NCBI GenBank assembly: GCA_036677805.1
Contig: JAVBVS010000029.1
Location: forward strand, 158,091-222,090
DNA: 64,000 nucleotides
Direction: 5' to 3'
Source: SIG78 sp036677805
GTDB taxonomy: Bacteria > Verrucomicrobiota > Lentisphaeria > Victivallales > Victivallaceae
Part shown: piece by piece, positions 9,697 through 18,642 of the stretch
Numbering within the stretch: position 1 is the stretch's first letter
Layout of the letters: the number at the start of each line of letters is the position of its first letter
Made by a program: the position numbers and the translations under genes
Notes under the pieces: generated by a model
The model's input: only the letters and a program-made list of their open reading frames with translations
The model's database searches: none
What the model was told of the DNA's origin: nothing

Positions 9697-10791
9697 TCAT
9701 GCCTCATTTCTCCTCTCCGCCGGCAAGTCCGGCAAAGCCGATTCCCGGACAATCAGTCGGCACGGTATTTCGATGATGTGGCGCGCCGAATCGTGATTTT
9801 CTACTAATTCCATCAATAATTGTACCGCACGATGGACAATTTCCTCCTTGGGATGGTCCACCGAAGTCAGACGGGAACGTCCGAACGGACGGATTCCGCG
9901 ACCTTCGAGATTGTCGATGCTGACCAGCTGATAGTCGCCGGGTTGAAGGCCGCGCTTGTCGAACGCCTCCAGGACTCCAAACGCTACCAGGTCGCTGGTG
10001 GTGAAGACGACCGTATCCGGAGTGAGTTCCACTTCCATGCCGAACTTGTACCCTTCGAGCTGCGGAAGTTTGCCGGGCAAAGCGAAGTCGTAATCGATTT
10101 TGCGGATGTGTTCGGCGGGCACCTTGAACCGTGCCGCAGACGTCATAAAATCTTTCCAGCGGTCGTTCGAACGGCCGGTGAGTACGATATAATGCCTGTC
10201 CGCCGCCCCCGGAAGGCGATGGAACAATGCCGCGAGGCCGGGCTGGAGATCGCCGTAGACCTGACTGTAAGGCTCCGGTTCAATTCCCTGATGGCGGAAA
10301 AGCACCACCGGACCGGAAAAGTCCCGCATGAAATCCCGGGAATGCGGATCGTTATACTGCGCGCTCAACAATGCGCCTTCACACCGGTCAAGCAGCCGCG
10401 GGCTGAAGTGCCGTCCACACAATTCCGCATATGGAATCGATACTACTTCAACACCGGCAGCTTCCAGTTCCCGGCGAGCATTTTCATAATAAATACGATT
10501 GATTTCCGCCGTCCTCAAGTCCCGCAAATGCAGTTCCGCTCCATCAAGCAGCGCGACCCGCTTCCGGGTTTGGCAGACGAAAACGCCGCTGCCGCGATGG
10601 CATTGAACCAGATTTTCCGCAGACAAATACCCGATCGCGCGATGGACAGTCATCACGGCCACGCCAAATTCAGCGGACAAATCCACCATGCTCGGCAACG
10701 CACTGTGCATCGTATATTGCCGATTGGCGATCCGTTCCCGCAAAATTGCAGCAATCTCAAAACTTTTACCGCGCCGTCGAAACCGATTCAT
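9697..10791 (-). CDS. GntR-type regulator with a LacI-like sugar-sensor domain
   Basis: 364 residues from ATG 10791, which has GGAG 6 bases upstream. Residues ~1-70 are a GntR winged helix (ALPSMVDLSAEFGVAVMTVH, then RAIGYLSAENLVQCHRGSGV). The remaining ~280 residues match the periplasmic-binding-protein-like sensor of LacI/GalR and AraR-type repressors, with late strands such as DTVVFTTSDLVAFGVLEAF and YQLVSIDNLEGRGI. A sugar-responsive repressor of the adjacent prepilin-glycosidase operon is the likely role. No matched operator pair was obvious here, unlike at the two other regulators. Confidence 0.88.
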   Translation of the reverse strand: MNRFRRRGKSFEIAAILRERIANRQYTMHSALPSMVDLSAEFGVAVMTVHRAIGYLSAENLVQCHRGSGVFVCQTRKRVALLDGAELHLRDLRTAEINRIYYENARRELEAAGVEVVSIPYAELCGRHFSPRLLDRCEGALLSAQYNDPHSRDFMRDFSGPVVLFRHQGIEPEPYSQVYGDLQPGLAALFHRLPGAADRHYIVLTGRSNDRWKDFMTSAARFKVPAEHIRKIDYDFALPGKLPQLEGYKFGMEVELTPDTVVFTTSDLVAFGVLEAFDKRGLQPGDYQLVSIDNLEGRGIRPFGRSRLTSVDHPKEEIVHRAVQLLMELVENHDSARHIIEIPCRLIVRESALPDLPAERRNEA

Positions 10792-10817
10792 TACGATCTC
10801 CTGCATTTTCAGTATAA

Positions 10818-10846
10818 ATTCTACAACAAGATAAGATAGTTTACAA
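10818..10846 (-). promoter_or_regulatory. Sigma70-type promoter of the GntR-type gene
   Basis: On the minus strand TTGTAA (10846-10841), a 17-base spacer and TAGAAT (10823-10818) precede the gene start by about 30 bases. Confidence 0.55.
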
Positions 10847-11060
10847 GTTTGGACAACACTTTTTGAATAAATTACATTAAGAGTATTATAAAAAGTATTC
10901 TACTTTAAAAACTGACCGGGACAAGAATAGATATCACCTGGTCATCAAACTGTTATCCTTGTTTTTACCATTTGCATAAAATATTTTCGTATGGCAATCG
11001 GTTGTCGGTGGTACCGACAAGAAGAAAGATGTGCCGAGATCGAATCACCCTATAAAAAAA

Positions 11061-11089
11061 CCCCGGCAAGTCATGATGACTTGCCGGGG
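11061..11089 (-). terminator. Rho-independent terminator of the 17.3-11.1 kb operon
   Basis: A near-perfect 14-bp hairpin (CCCCGGCAAGTCAT / ATGACTTGCCGGGG, almost no loop) is flanked by A7 on the left and T5 on the right, so it can act in both directions. It lies 20 bases after the stop codon of the minus-strand glycosidase gene and closes that operon. Confidence 0.9.
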
Positions 11090-11109
11090 TTTTTCGTTTT
11101 ATTCTGGGT

Positions 11110-14100
11110 TTACGGAAAACGCAACTTGAACAAGCGCGCATCGCCGGGAACCGCGTCAAAGCCGAACCGGTTCCCATCCAAGGCGATGTCTTCACCACTG
11201 AAGGCATCGGCCACGCCCGCCGGAGTCTTGCCCGGCACCGTCACCGTGCGGCGGCCGGGGCCGTCAGTGGCGATCACGCCCAGATAGACGCCGTCGAAAA
11301 CCACCCGGTCGGCCCGGTCGATCACCGGCGCGACTCCGGCCCGAGCGAACGCCTCCCGCAACAGCTTGCCGGAAGGATCGTGAACCGGCAGATAGACACT
11401 GGTTCCCGGACCGATCTTTTTCCACGCCGCCGCGACCGCGTTGGCGCCGGGATAGCTTCCCAGCGAGCGGACATCCTTGCCGGCAACCCCGAACGTCTCG
11501 GCCAGATTCATGCCGGGATAACCGATCATGCGCCCGTCGCCGGTGCGGTATTGGAGCGGCGTCCCCGCCGGCAACTGCCGGAAACCGAACCCGGTCAGCG
11601 CGCTCATGCCATCGAGACCGCCCTTCTGACCATAGCCGGGAGCATAAATCCAGACCGCCGTCTTGCCCGCGGCATAGACGTTCGACTTCAGAAATTCCGC
11701 CAGTTTGGGATTGGCGCGCCAGGCATTGGGAAACACCAGAACCGAATAGGGCGCAAGGTCGAGATCGTACAAATCCTCCAACTCGTAAATATCGTACGGC
11801 ACGCCCGAAACCGCCACCATGCGCTGGGCCTCCGCCGCCAATATCCACGGTCGGTTGCCGCCCCAGCGGCCGTCGCTCAGGCTTACGCCGTCGAAGCATT
11901 TTTCATCGAAAAACATCGCCATCGGCGGCTGATAAGTGACCGGCACGGTATTGGCAGCACGGTAGATTTCGTGCATCTTGCGGAAATCTTCGCAGAAATA
12001 GGGATTGTCATACCAGCCGCCGCCCAGTTCATAGAACCAGATCGCCTCGCGTTTGGCCAGCGCATAGATGAATTCCCGGCGATTTTCCCGGAGCGACGCC
12101 TCGGCATGGAAAGTGACCGCGTGGTCGTCCACCAGCGTCAGATAGCTGCGGTTGTCGGCTTCCTGAAGCCAGACCACGCCGTGTTTGCGATAGCTCGATT
12201 CGACGCTGCCGGTGCCGGAGATGTCGCCGGGCTTGCGCCAGACATAGCTGACCGGAGAGGCCATGACATCGACTTTGCCGGCGTCAAGCAGCCGCGACAG
12301 GTCGTATTGCGAAGTCGGCGCCGGATTGGCGCTGATATGATCGAGCGTCATCAGATAGCCGAAGTAGAGCACCCGCAGTTTGTCCGGCGCGGCGGCGTGA
12401 ATCGCATCCATCACCGCTATAATCGCATCGACCGTGGCGCGCGACACCGCGCGATTGTAATCCATCACATCCTGCCGTTCCGGCGGCAGAAAGTAGCCCG
12501 TGGCCAGCTGGCGCTGTTTCTGTTCCGGAATCGCGGCGGAATCGAAGGTCACCTCGGAATTGTTCCAGGCAGCACGCAGTTTTTCAATATCGTTGCCATA
12601 TTTTTCCTTGAGATAGCCCCGGAAATAGTCACGCATCGGGTCGCTGTAGTCGGGGTAGCAGTTGTGCTTGCAGGCGATCACCCACTCCGGTCCCCGGAGA
12701 TTGCAGGGCATATAGCCCGCGATCGCCCCGGCAAACCAGCTTTTTTCAATATGATCGATCACCTCGCGCAGCTTGGCGGTGGTTTCCCGCTTCCATTTGG
12801 CGCTGGCCGGCGAGGCGAAGACACCGTCGGCGCCGGTGGTCTGGCCGTCGGCGAATTTGACCAGCTCCCCGGGATTGGCCTGGGTCCACCACGGCGGCGG
12901 CGTAATCCGCATTTCGATGATGATTTTTGCGGCGGGATTGCTTTGCAGCAATTCCCGGACGGCATGTTCCAAACCGTCGTAATCGACCGTGCCGTCGGCG
13001 CGCCACGCCTCGAAACTGAATTCCCACGACAAGCGGAAGAGATTGAAATCGGCGGACTTTGAAGTCCGGTATGACGCCGTCCGGTCGCCGCGCCAGCGAA
13101 CGCCGAAAATCACCGGGTCGGCGATCCTGCCGTTGATTTCGATACGCGGATAATTGAGTTCATGGTTGATTCTGGCGACGGTCTTGCCTTGTTCGAAAGT
13201 CTTTTCGTCAAAGATCGAGACCGGGCCCGGTTCCGGAGGCGCGGTCAGGTATTTGACATAACTGCCCCACGGTCCGGCCGGCGGCTTGGCGATGCTCTGC
13301 GCGGGAACCCAGCCCGACCGGGCCGCTTCCGGCGGTTCGATCCGCCGCCAGTTTTCTCCGGGATCGGAAGTCCGGCACAACCAGGAGGCGTCGCTCGCAA
13401 TATACTGCTCTTTGCCGTCGGTTCCGACCAGCTTGAGTTCGCACAGCAAACCCGCCGCGCTGCTGCCGTTGACTCCGTTGGCGGTAATCACGTTTTTGCC
13501 GGGTTTCAAGTATTTCAGCACATCGGCGAATTGAGGCGAAGACCAGTTGTTGTTGTTGGCCACGCGATTGTTGTTGACTTCAAGGGTAAACGCGTCGTCG
13601 CAGGTGCCCTGAATGAAAGCGGCGGCAAGCCGTGACGGATCGTCCACCGTGAATTCCCTGCGAAACCAGCACTGCTGATGATCCTTCGCGCCCTCCGGCG
13701 TCCAGATCCATTCGGCCTGCCACGAAACCGCGCCGCCCTCATCCTCGACCAGTGCATCGGCCACCCGGCCCGGGGCGGAAAATTCGATCGCCAGTTCGCC
13801 GCGGAACGCGGTTTCCGGCACCACATACTCCGCCGTATACAGGGTAAAATCTTTTTCGGCGCCGCCGGCGGTGAATGCGGTTTCCGCCGCCACCTTGCCC
13901 GAGCGGTCGAAAATCCGGATCGCCGCCTGTGGCAATGCTCCGGCAGCATAAAACGACGCCCGGTATCGGTTGCCCGGCCTCAGCGAATCGAGCGCGGTCG
14001 AGAGCGTTCCGCCCGGCACTTCGCATACCGGCAGGCCGAGAGCCGATTCATTCTTCAGCTTCGTCCCGGCGGGAACATTCCAGAACAATGGCTTACCGGC

Positions 14101-14646
14101 CTTGTCACGCAGCAGAAACGCGCCATTGAGCAGCGTATCCTGGCCCCGGCGGAACGCCATCGCCTGAATGGTCGCATCCGAACCTTCGCCGGAGTTGGCA
14201 AAGGCGATGCACATCGTTTTGACCCCACCCGCCTTCCAGCGCGGAATTTTGTTTAATTCCAGAATCTTGCGTTCCGGATAAAAACGGTCGTTCGCGGTCC
14301 AGCTGTCGCTCAACCGGCGCGAGGCGTCGTAACCGTGCTCGTCCTGTCCATAGACGTAAACGCCGAACAGCATGCCTCGTCCCCGGTGATAAATTTCCAG
14401 ATACCCGGCTCGAGCCGGATCGAGCTGAATCTGTTGCAGCCACAACCGGTGATCCCTGTCGTCGATCCGAAAATGAAACCCCTCCGGCGTCGGCTCTCCC
14501 AATGGTCCGAAATCATGACTCCAGCGGTTTGCGCCCGACTGCGTCCATACCGTCGGGACCGAAAAATCCCAGCTCTGCGGTGCGGCGCAACACCACAGTG
14601 CCGCCACTCCCGCCGTCAGCAATACACTTAATTTTTGACCGAACAC
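11110..14646 (-). CDS. Large secreted multidomain glycosidase (beta-galactosidase-like)
   Basis: 1178 residues starting at GTG 14646 with AGGAG 8 bases upstream. The start overlaps the end of the preceding gene by 19 bases. Residues 1-22 are a signal peptide (LSVLLTAGVAALWCCAAPQS). Beta-sandwich domains follow to about residue 480, including a stretch similar to rhamnosidase and beta-galactosidase accessory domains (CWFRREFTVDDPSRL). Residues ~515-900 look like a GH42/GH2-type TIM barrel (IEMRITPPPWWTQ; GYMPCNLRGPEW), and the C-terminal part has a glutamine-amidotransferase-like domain (SVLVFPNAWRANPKLAEFL) as in GH42 trimerisation domains. It is the last gene of a four-gene operon and is followed by a strong terminator. 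The substrate is not clear from sequence. Confidence 0.82.
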   Translation of the reverse strand: MFGQKLSVLLTAGVAALWCCAAPQSWDFSVPTVWTQSGANRWSHDFGPLGEPTPEGFHFRIDDRDHRLWLQQIQLDPARAGYLEIYHRGRGMLFGVYVYGQDEHGYDASRRLSDSWTANDRFYPERKILELNKIPRWKAGGVKTMCIAFANSGEGSDATIQAMAFRRGQDTLLNGAFLLRDKAGKPLFWNVPAGTKLKNESALGLPVCEVPGGTLSTALDSLRPGNRYRASFYAAGALPQAAIRIFDRSGKVAAETAFTAGGAEKDFTLYTAEYVVPETAFRGELAIEFSAPGRVADALVEDEGGAVSWQAEWIWTPEGAKDHQQCWFRREFTVDDPSRLAAAFIQGTCDDAFTLEVNNNRVANNNNWSSPQFADVLKYLKPGKNVITANGVNGSSAAGLLCELKLVGTDGKEQYIASDASWLCRTSDPGENWRRIEPPEAARSGWVPAQSIAKPPAGPWGSYVKYLTAPPEPGPVSIFDEKTFEQGKTVARINHELNYPRIEINGRIADPVIFGVRWRGDRTASYRTSKSADFNLFRLSWEFSFEAWRADGTVDYDGLEHAVRELLQSNPAAKIIIEMRITPPPWWTQANPGELVKFADGQTTGADGVFASPASAKWKRETTAKLREVIDHIEKSWFAGAIAGYMPCNLRGPEWVIACKHNCYPDYSDPMRDYFRGYLKEKYGNDIEKLRAAWNNSEVTFDSAAIPEQKQRQLATGYFLPPERQDVMDYNRAVSRATVDAIIAVMDAIHAAAPDKLRVLYFGYLMTLDHISANPAPTSQYDLSRLLDAGKVDVMASPVSYVWRKPGDISGTGSVESSYRKHGVVWLQEADNRSYLTLVDDHAVTFHAEASLRENRREFIYALAKREAIWFYELGGGWYDNPYFCEDFRKMHEIYRAANTVPVTYQPPMAMFFDEKCFDGVSLSDGRWGGNRPWILAAEAQRMVAVSGVPYDIYELEDLYDLDLAPYSVLVFPNAWRANPKLAEFLKSNVYAAGKTAVWIYAPGYGQKGGLDGMSALTGFGFRQLPAGTPLQYRTGDGRMIGYPGMNLAETFGVAGKDVRSLGSYPGANAVAAAWKKIGPGTSVYLPVHDPSGKLLREAFARAGVAPVIDRADRVVFDGVYLGVIATDGPGRRTVTVPGKTPAGVADAFSGEDIALDGNRFGFDAVPGDARLFKLRFP

Positions 14647-16211
14647 AACGGTTTCTCCTCTTCGTTCTTGTGCGCATACAGACTGCGCAGGAAATATCCG
14701 GGGATACAGCTCCAGGCATGACAGGCGCTGTTCATCAGGGGATCGCCGTAACTCGAAAAGAGCGGCGTTTCCGGCACATAAACTTCCCAGAAGGTATCCG
14801 CACCGCGATCGACCATGCCGCCCCAGTATTCCAGAATGAACGCCCGAACCTTCTCATATTCGCCGAGCGCCCATCCCGCTTCCAGCACCGTGCTCCAGAG
14901 AAAGGGCGTAACCGGGCGGATCGCTTCCGGGTCGCTCCACACCGCCTGCCACATGGCATGCGCCTGTTCTTCGGTCGGCACTCCGGCCAGAATCAGCCAT
15001 GCCTGCGTCGCCCAGGCAAACTGCCGCTCCGGCCCGTCGGAAAGCATCAGCTTACGCTCCGGGTCCCAGCAGCGACGGCGAATCGCCAGACTCAACTGCT
15101 CGGCCTCCGCCAGCAATGCCTCATAAGGCAGTTTCAACGCGCGCAACAGCGCCGCCGTTTCCCGGAGCGAGTAAATATAGACGCCCAACGCCGCCGTTTC
15201 CCGCTTCAACTTCGGAACATGGTCGATAAACAACCACCAGTCCGACTTTGAATGGAGCACCCCCTCCGTATCAATCTGCTTCCGGAATATCTCCTGCTGG
15301 CGCAACGCCACCGGCAACAGCTCCCGGCAGAACGCCTCGTTGCCCGAAAAGGCGAGATGATCGCGCAGCATCGGGCCCAGCAGCAACGCATAGGTCATCA
15401 CATTGCAACTTCTGGCCTCTCCCCCGTCCCAAACCAGCACGGCTCCCGGTATCAGCCCCTCACTGTCGGCTTTGCCGCAGATCATATAAAGCGAGCGTTC
15501 GATCAGGCCGAAATGGCGGAAGGTGAACGCATTGACCTTGGCTTGGAGCCACATGTCCCCCAGCCAGAGCCGCCGGTCGCGTTTGGGTCCGTCTTCGAAG
15601 ACCTGCTGCATGCAGCCGCGCATGGTCTCCAACGACACCCGGTCGATGGCGCGCTCCCGTACAGAAAGATTTTCCGGCGGCGGCAGCGAATTCCCGGCAC
15701 TGGTCTCATCGACCACGCGCAGCTGTTTGATCCGGGTTCGATAACTCGGCGCGCCGGTGGTAATTTCCAGATAGCGGAAAGCGTAACGCCGCTCCAGCCG
15801 CATCATGGCACATGGCGCCGTATCGAAAATCCGGAGATATTGCTGAAGCCAGCTGCCGTCGAGGTGTCCGTGATAAGTGGCGAAATCGGTCGCCAGTTCA
15901 TATGGCGTTTCGGCAAACTTCAAATCCAGCCGCAACGGGGAGTCGATCGGTCTATCCACCTCCAGCTCCAGCTCCACGTAACCGACCAGATGCCGTCCGA
16001 AATCCAGCCGGATGGTCCGGGTCTGGAACCACCGGTTGAGGCTCTCGTCCGCCGGGCCCGCGTCACGCACCGCGATTCCCTGCCAAGCCGCGGCGTTCGG
16101 CTCCATTTCGATCTGCCGCATCGGATGTACCGTCGTGCGGTGGATATCCGGCCGCATGTGCTCGGCCCGTTCCACCCAGTCCGCCTGACGAGCATAAAAG
16201 GACTCATTCAT
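14628..16211 (-). CDS. Alpha-L-rhamnosidase-related protein (GH78-like six-hairpin)
   Basis: 527 residues with no signal peptide. The second half is an (alpha/alpha)6-type domain related to GH78. CMQQVFEDGPKRDRRLWLGD corresponds to the family's acidic motif in a divergent form, and TFWEVYVPETPLF and SACHAWSCIPGYF match later motifs. The N-terminal half is beta-sandwich (FQTRTIRLDFGRHLVGYVEL). It is much shorter than the 828-residue GH78 at 2761. The ATG directly follows the TAA of the upstream lipoprotein gene (TAAATG), indicating coupled translation. Rhamnosidase activity is likely but not certain because the motif differs from the classical one. Confidence 0.82.
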   Translation of the reverse strand: MNESFYARQADWVERAEHMRPDIHRTTVHPMRQIEMEPNAAAWQGIAVRDAGPADESLNRWFQTRTIRLDFGRHLVGYVELELEVDRPIDSPLRLDLKFAETPYELATDFATYHGHLDGSWLQQYLRIFDTAPCAMMRLERRYAFRYLEITTGAPSYRTRIKQLRVVDETSAGNSLPPPENLSVRERAIDRVSLETMRGCMQQVFEDGPKRDRRLWLGDMWLQAKVNAFTFRHFGLIERSLYMICGKADSEGLIPGAVLVWDGGEARSCNVMTYALLLGPMLRDHLAFSGNEAFCRELLPVALRQQEIFRKQIDTEGVLHSKSDWWLFIDHVPKLKRETAALGVYIYSLRETAALLRALKLPYEALLAEAEQLSLAIRRRCWDPERKLMLSDGPERQFAWATQAWLILAGVPTEEQAHAMWQAVWSDPEAIRPVTPFLWSTVLEAGWALGEYEKVRAFILEYWGGMVDRGADTFWEVYVPETPLFSSYGDPLMNSACHAWSCIPGYFLRSLYAHKNEEEKPLCSVKN

Positions 16212-16523
16212 TTACTTGATTCCGTCCGCTTTCGCAATGATTTCCCGCGCGGTCAGTCCGTCGAGTTCCATCAGGGCGAAGGCGCGCGCCTCGCCGGGAT
16301 TGTTGATTCTGGTCAGATAATCTTTGATGCTCGCATCCAATATTTTGGCGACGGCCGCATCGAATTTCGCTTTTTCGTCCGCCGTCATTTTCGCGGTGAC
16401 CTCGGCATAAGAAGATTGGTACTGCGCTGCGTTCGGAGCGAGGATTACCGGCCCTTTGCCGCAGCCGCCGGCCAGCGTCAGCAGCAACACCGCCGCCAGG
16501 CCGCATGTCCACAATGACTTCAT
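16212..16523 (-). CDS. Small lipoprotein
   Basis: 103 residues from ATG 16523; a longer frame reading into the upstream gene is not needed. The signal sequence MKSLWTCGLAAVLLLTLAGG ends in a lipobox (LAGGC), so the mature protein would be lipid-anchored at Cys21. The rest is a charged helical domain (AEVTAKMTADEKAKFDAAVA) of no recognised family. It lies 13 bases after the prepilin-like gene and directly abuts the rhamnosidase-like gene. An envelope role accompanying the exported enzymes is inferred. Confidence 0.75.
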   Translation of the reverse strand: MKSLWTCGLAAVLLLTLAGGCGKGPVILAPNAAQYQSSYAEVTAKMTADEKAKFDAAVAKILDASIKDYLTRINNPGEARAFALMELDGLTAREIIAKADGIK

Positions 16524-16536
16524 GATCGGGATATCC

Positions 16537-17256
16537 TTAATTGTCCTTGTCGTCGTAAAGGCCGACGAAGCGATTGTAATAGATGGCGAAGGTATCCTGC
16601 GACGGCGACATGGTCTTGCCCAGCACATGGCCGCCGAAAAAGAGGATATTGACGATGCCCGGATGATTGAATTCCGCCGTCGCATTGTTCCCGGCATAGG
16701 AATTGCGTCCCAGCGATTTGGAGAAGTCCCACCAGAAGCACATGCCGGGCTTGTCGCGGCCGACGATCGCGCGGGTATTTTCCGCTGCGATACTGAACGC
16801 CCCGAAGCCCGCGGTACTCGAATCGGTACCGCTCAAATAAGCATAGAAATAGGAAATATAACTGCCGGAAACGCTTTCGAGCTTGTCATTGAAGTTGGCG
16901 GTGTCGCTCGGGCATTTGAAATACATCGTTTTGTCTGCCAGCGTCATCGCGGCGCCATTATTGGAATTGCCGAAATAACCGCCATTGAACAGCAGGCTCG
17001 GCGCCGTCCGGTTGTCCGCCAATACCGAGGTAATCAGATTGTACGACCGATTCGGACAGACATTGGCCATGGAATCCTTATTGACGGTGGAGTAGAGCAT
17101 TTCGGCGAGGCCGATCTGCTTGAGCTGATTGACGCAGTTGGCGCTGCGGGCGCGTTCGCGCGCCGCCGACAAGGCCGGCAGCAGCATCGCCGCCAGAATG
17201 GCGATGATCGCGATCACAACCAGGAGCTCAATAAGCGTAAATACACATTTCTTCAT
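16537..17256 (-). CDS. Prepilin-like secreted protein
   Basis: 239 residues. MKKCVFTLIELLVVIAII is a type IV prepilin leader and helix, followed by PALSAARERARSANCVNQLK. Near the C-terminus HPGIVNILFFGG aligns with the H-x9-DG motif with Gly in place of Asp. GGAG lies upstream of the ATG. It is the promoter-proximal gene of the operon that continues with the lipoprotein, the rhamnosidase-like protein and the large glycosidase, and it is divergent from an AraC gene. Confidence 0.87.
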   Translation of the reverse strand: MKKCVFTLIELLVVIAIIAILAAMLLPALSAARERARSANCVNQLKQIGLAEMLYSTVNKDSMANVCPNRSYNLITSVLADNRTAPSLLFNGGYFGNSNNGAAMTLADKTMYFKCPSDTANFNDKLESVSGSYISYFYAYLSGTDSSTAGFGAFSIAAENTRAIVGRDKPGMCFWWDFSKSLGRNSYAGNNATAEFNHPGIVNILFFGGHVLGKTMSPSQDTFAIYYNRFVGLYDDKDN

Positions 17257-17328
17257 TTCTTCTCTCCATGTTTGCTCGTTTCTCGGTTTTGCAATTCATT
17301 TGGGGAATTCCATTCTGCAACACCCCAT

Positions 17329-17357
17329 ATTATACTATGAAAACAATCGGGGTGCAA
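17329..17357 (-). promoter_or_regulatory. Strong sigma70-type promoter of the prepilin-glycosidase operon
   Basis: On the minus strand TTGCAC (17357-17352), a 17-base spacer and a consensus TATAAT (17334-17329) lie about 75 bases before the prepilin-like start at 17256. It faces the AraC promoter at 17441, so an activator bound between them could act on both. Confidence 0.7.
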
Positions 17358-17440
17358 TAAGTTTTCTTTCAAAAACTTGGATTATCGTATCAAATTGATA
17401 TTTTCTTCGGACACTGTCCGGGGATTTCCGACTATCCGAT

Positions 17441-17469
17441 TTGACAACCTCCGGTTCCGGCATTATATT
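17441..17469 (+). promoter_or_regulatory. Sigma70-type promoter of the second AraC gene
   Basis: Consensus TTGACA (17441-17446), a 17-base spacer and TATATT (17464-17469). Transcription would begin near 17476, only a few bases before the first usable ATG at 17480. Confidence 0.65.
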
Positions 17470-17479
17470 CATCCTCATC

Positions 17480-18430
17480 ATGAAGCGATTAAGACCCAAT
17501 CCCCGGGATTATCCCACCAAATCCGTCCGCACCATGCCGCGGAAAAACGTCTTTCCCGAGCCGGGTTTTCCACTCGGGGTCTTTCCCAGTCTGAATCAGG
17601 GTTTGCTGGATTATCATGTCCACGAGGATTTCACCGAACTGGTGCTGGTGACCGAAGGCTCGGGCGTACACGAAATCGCCGGACAGAGTTATCCGATCAT
17701 TGCCGGCGACGTCTTTCTGGTGCTGGGCGATCTGGTGCATTGCTATTCGGAAGGCTTCGGGCTGGCTATCGTCAACGTGATTTTCAACTGGGAGGAACTC
17801 GGACTGCCGCAATTCGACGTCGGCGAACTGGCTGCCTTCCAAAGTCTTTTCGTGATCGACCCGGTCAATACCGACCCCGACCGCTTCGACCATCGCTTCC
17901 GGCTGGAAACCGACGATTTCAATACCGTACTCCATCTGGTCAATGAACTCGACGATCTGCTGAACCGCCATCCCGCGCGGCCCGGCCGGCACTTTCTCGC
18001 ACTCTCGCGCTTCATGGAGCTGATTGCACGGCTATTGGAAGCATACGAACGCACCGCGGATTCCGGCGTCACCGCCGGGATTCCGCATCGGCTCGGCGCG
18101 CTGGTCGGGATGCTGGAGAAAAATTATGCGGAAAATATCACCGTCGAAACCATGTGCCGCCAGACCGGCATGTCCTACGCCAGTCTGTTCCGCCATTTCC
18201 GGCATTACTACAACGACACGCCGGTCAACTACCTGATCGGCCAGCGCCTGCGCCGCGCCGAAGAGCTGTTGCGCAAACGTCCGGAGCTTGCCGTCGGCGA
18301 GATCGCGCTGGCGGCCGGCTTCGGCGACAGCGCCTACTTCTCGCGCAAATTCAGTGAACATTATGGCCTCGCGCCCTCCGCCTATCGCCGCGAACACGGC
18401 AATTCCGGCGCCGCCGCCGACCGTGTCTGA
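17480..18430 (+). CDS. AraC family transcriptional regulator
   Basis: 316 residues from ATG 17480. The strong promoter just upstream would make this message nearly leaderless, and an internal ATG at 17534 (MPRKNVFPEPGF) is a serious alternative start. The N-terminal domain is a cupin sensor (DYHVHEDFTELVLVTEGSGV, then YPIIAGDVFLVLGDLVHC). The C-terminal AraC domain has two helix-turn-helix units (MSYASLFRHFRHYYNDTP and AAGFGDSAYFSRKFSEHYG). It is divergent from the prepilin/lipoprotein/rhamnosidase-like/glycosidase operon, which is its probable target. Confidence 0.9.
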   Translation: MKRLRPNPRDYPTKSVRTMPRKNVFPEPGFPLGVFPSLNQGLLDYHVHEDFTELVLVTEGSGVHEIAGQSYPIIAGDVFLVLGDLVHCYSEGFGLAIVNVIFNWEELGLPQFDVGELAAFQSLFVIDPVNTDPDRFDHRFRLETDDFNTVLHLVNELDDLLNRHPARPGRHFLALSRFMELIARLLEAYERTADSGVTAGIPHRLGALVGMLEKNYAENITVETMCRQTGMSYASLFRHFRHYYNDTPVNYLIGQRLRRAEELLRKRPELAVGEIALAAGFGDSAYFSRKFSEHYGLAPSAYRREHGNSGAAADRV

Positions 18431-18567
18431 ATCGCGCCGCAGCCGCCTCTGGCGCGATTCCATTCCACCCTCCCGCCATGCGTCCGCCGCTTCGGCAAAA
18501 AATGCCCTGCCTCCGATGCCGCTGTCGGAAAAAATCGAAAAAAATCAGATTTTCCCGCATTCCAGAC

Positions 18568-18596
18568 TTGACAAACCGGAAAAAATCTGGTATAAT
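18568..18596 (+). promoter_or_regulatory. Consensus sigma70 promoter of the LacI-family gene
   Basis: Exact TTGACA (18568-18573), a 17-base spacer and exact TATAAT (18591-18596). Start of transcription is expected near 18603, directly before the palindromic operator. Confidence 0.85.
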
Positions 18597-18605
18597 TAAT
18601 CATGC

Positions 18606-18617
18606 TGAATCGATTCA
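18606..18617. promoter_or_regulatory. LacI-family operator, copy 1 (autoregulatory)
   Basis: The perfect 12-bp palindrome TGAATCGATTCA, with the central CG typical of LacI/GalR operators, sits at about +4 to +15 of the LacI-family promoter. A bound repressor there would block its own transcription. The flanking bases GC...CG recur, reversed, at the second copy at 19747. Confidence 0.75.
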
Positions 18618-18642
18618 CGGAAGTTTTCATCCAAGGTTCCCC

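Larger units (their letters stand above)
10792..11109. other. AT-rich intergenic region with promoter and terminator only
   Basis: About 320 bases between the GntR-type gene and the end of the next operon. It contains the GntR promoter at its left end and the strong hairpin at 11061-11089. The A+T-rich middle, 10850-10990, shows no coding frame or RNA gene that I can support. Confidence 0.5.

Noticed and set aside
9512..9700. Small minus-strand frame of 62 codons between the prepilin-like and GntR-type genes
   Set aside because: No ribosome binding site, no recognisable composition, and it overlaps the upstream region of the prepilin-like gene; probably the leader.
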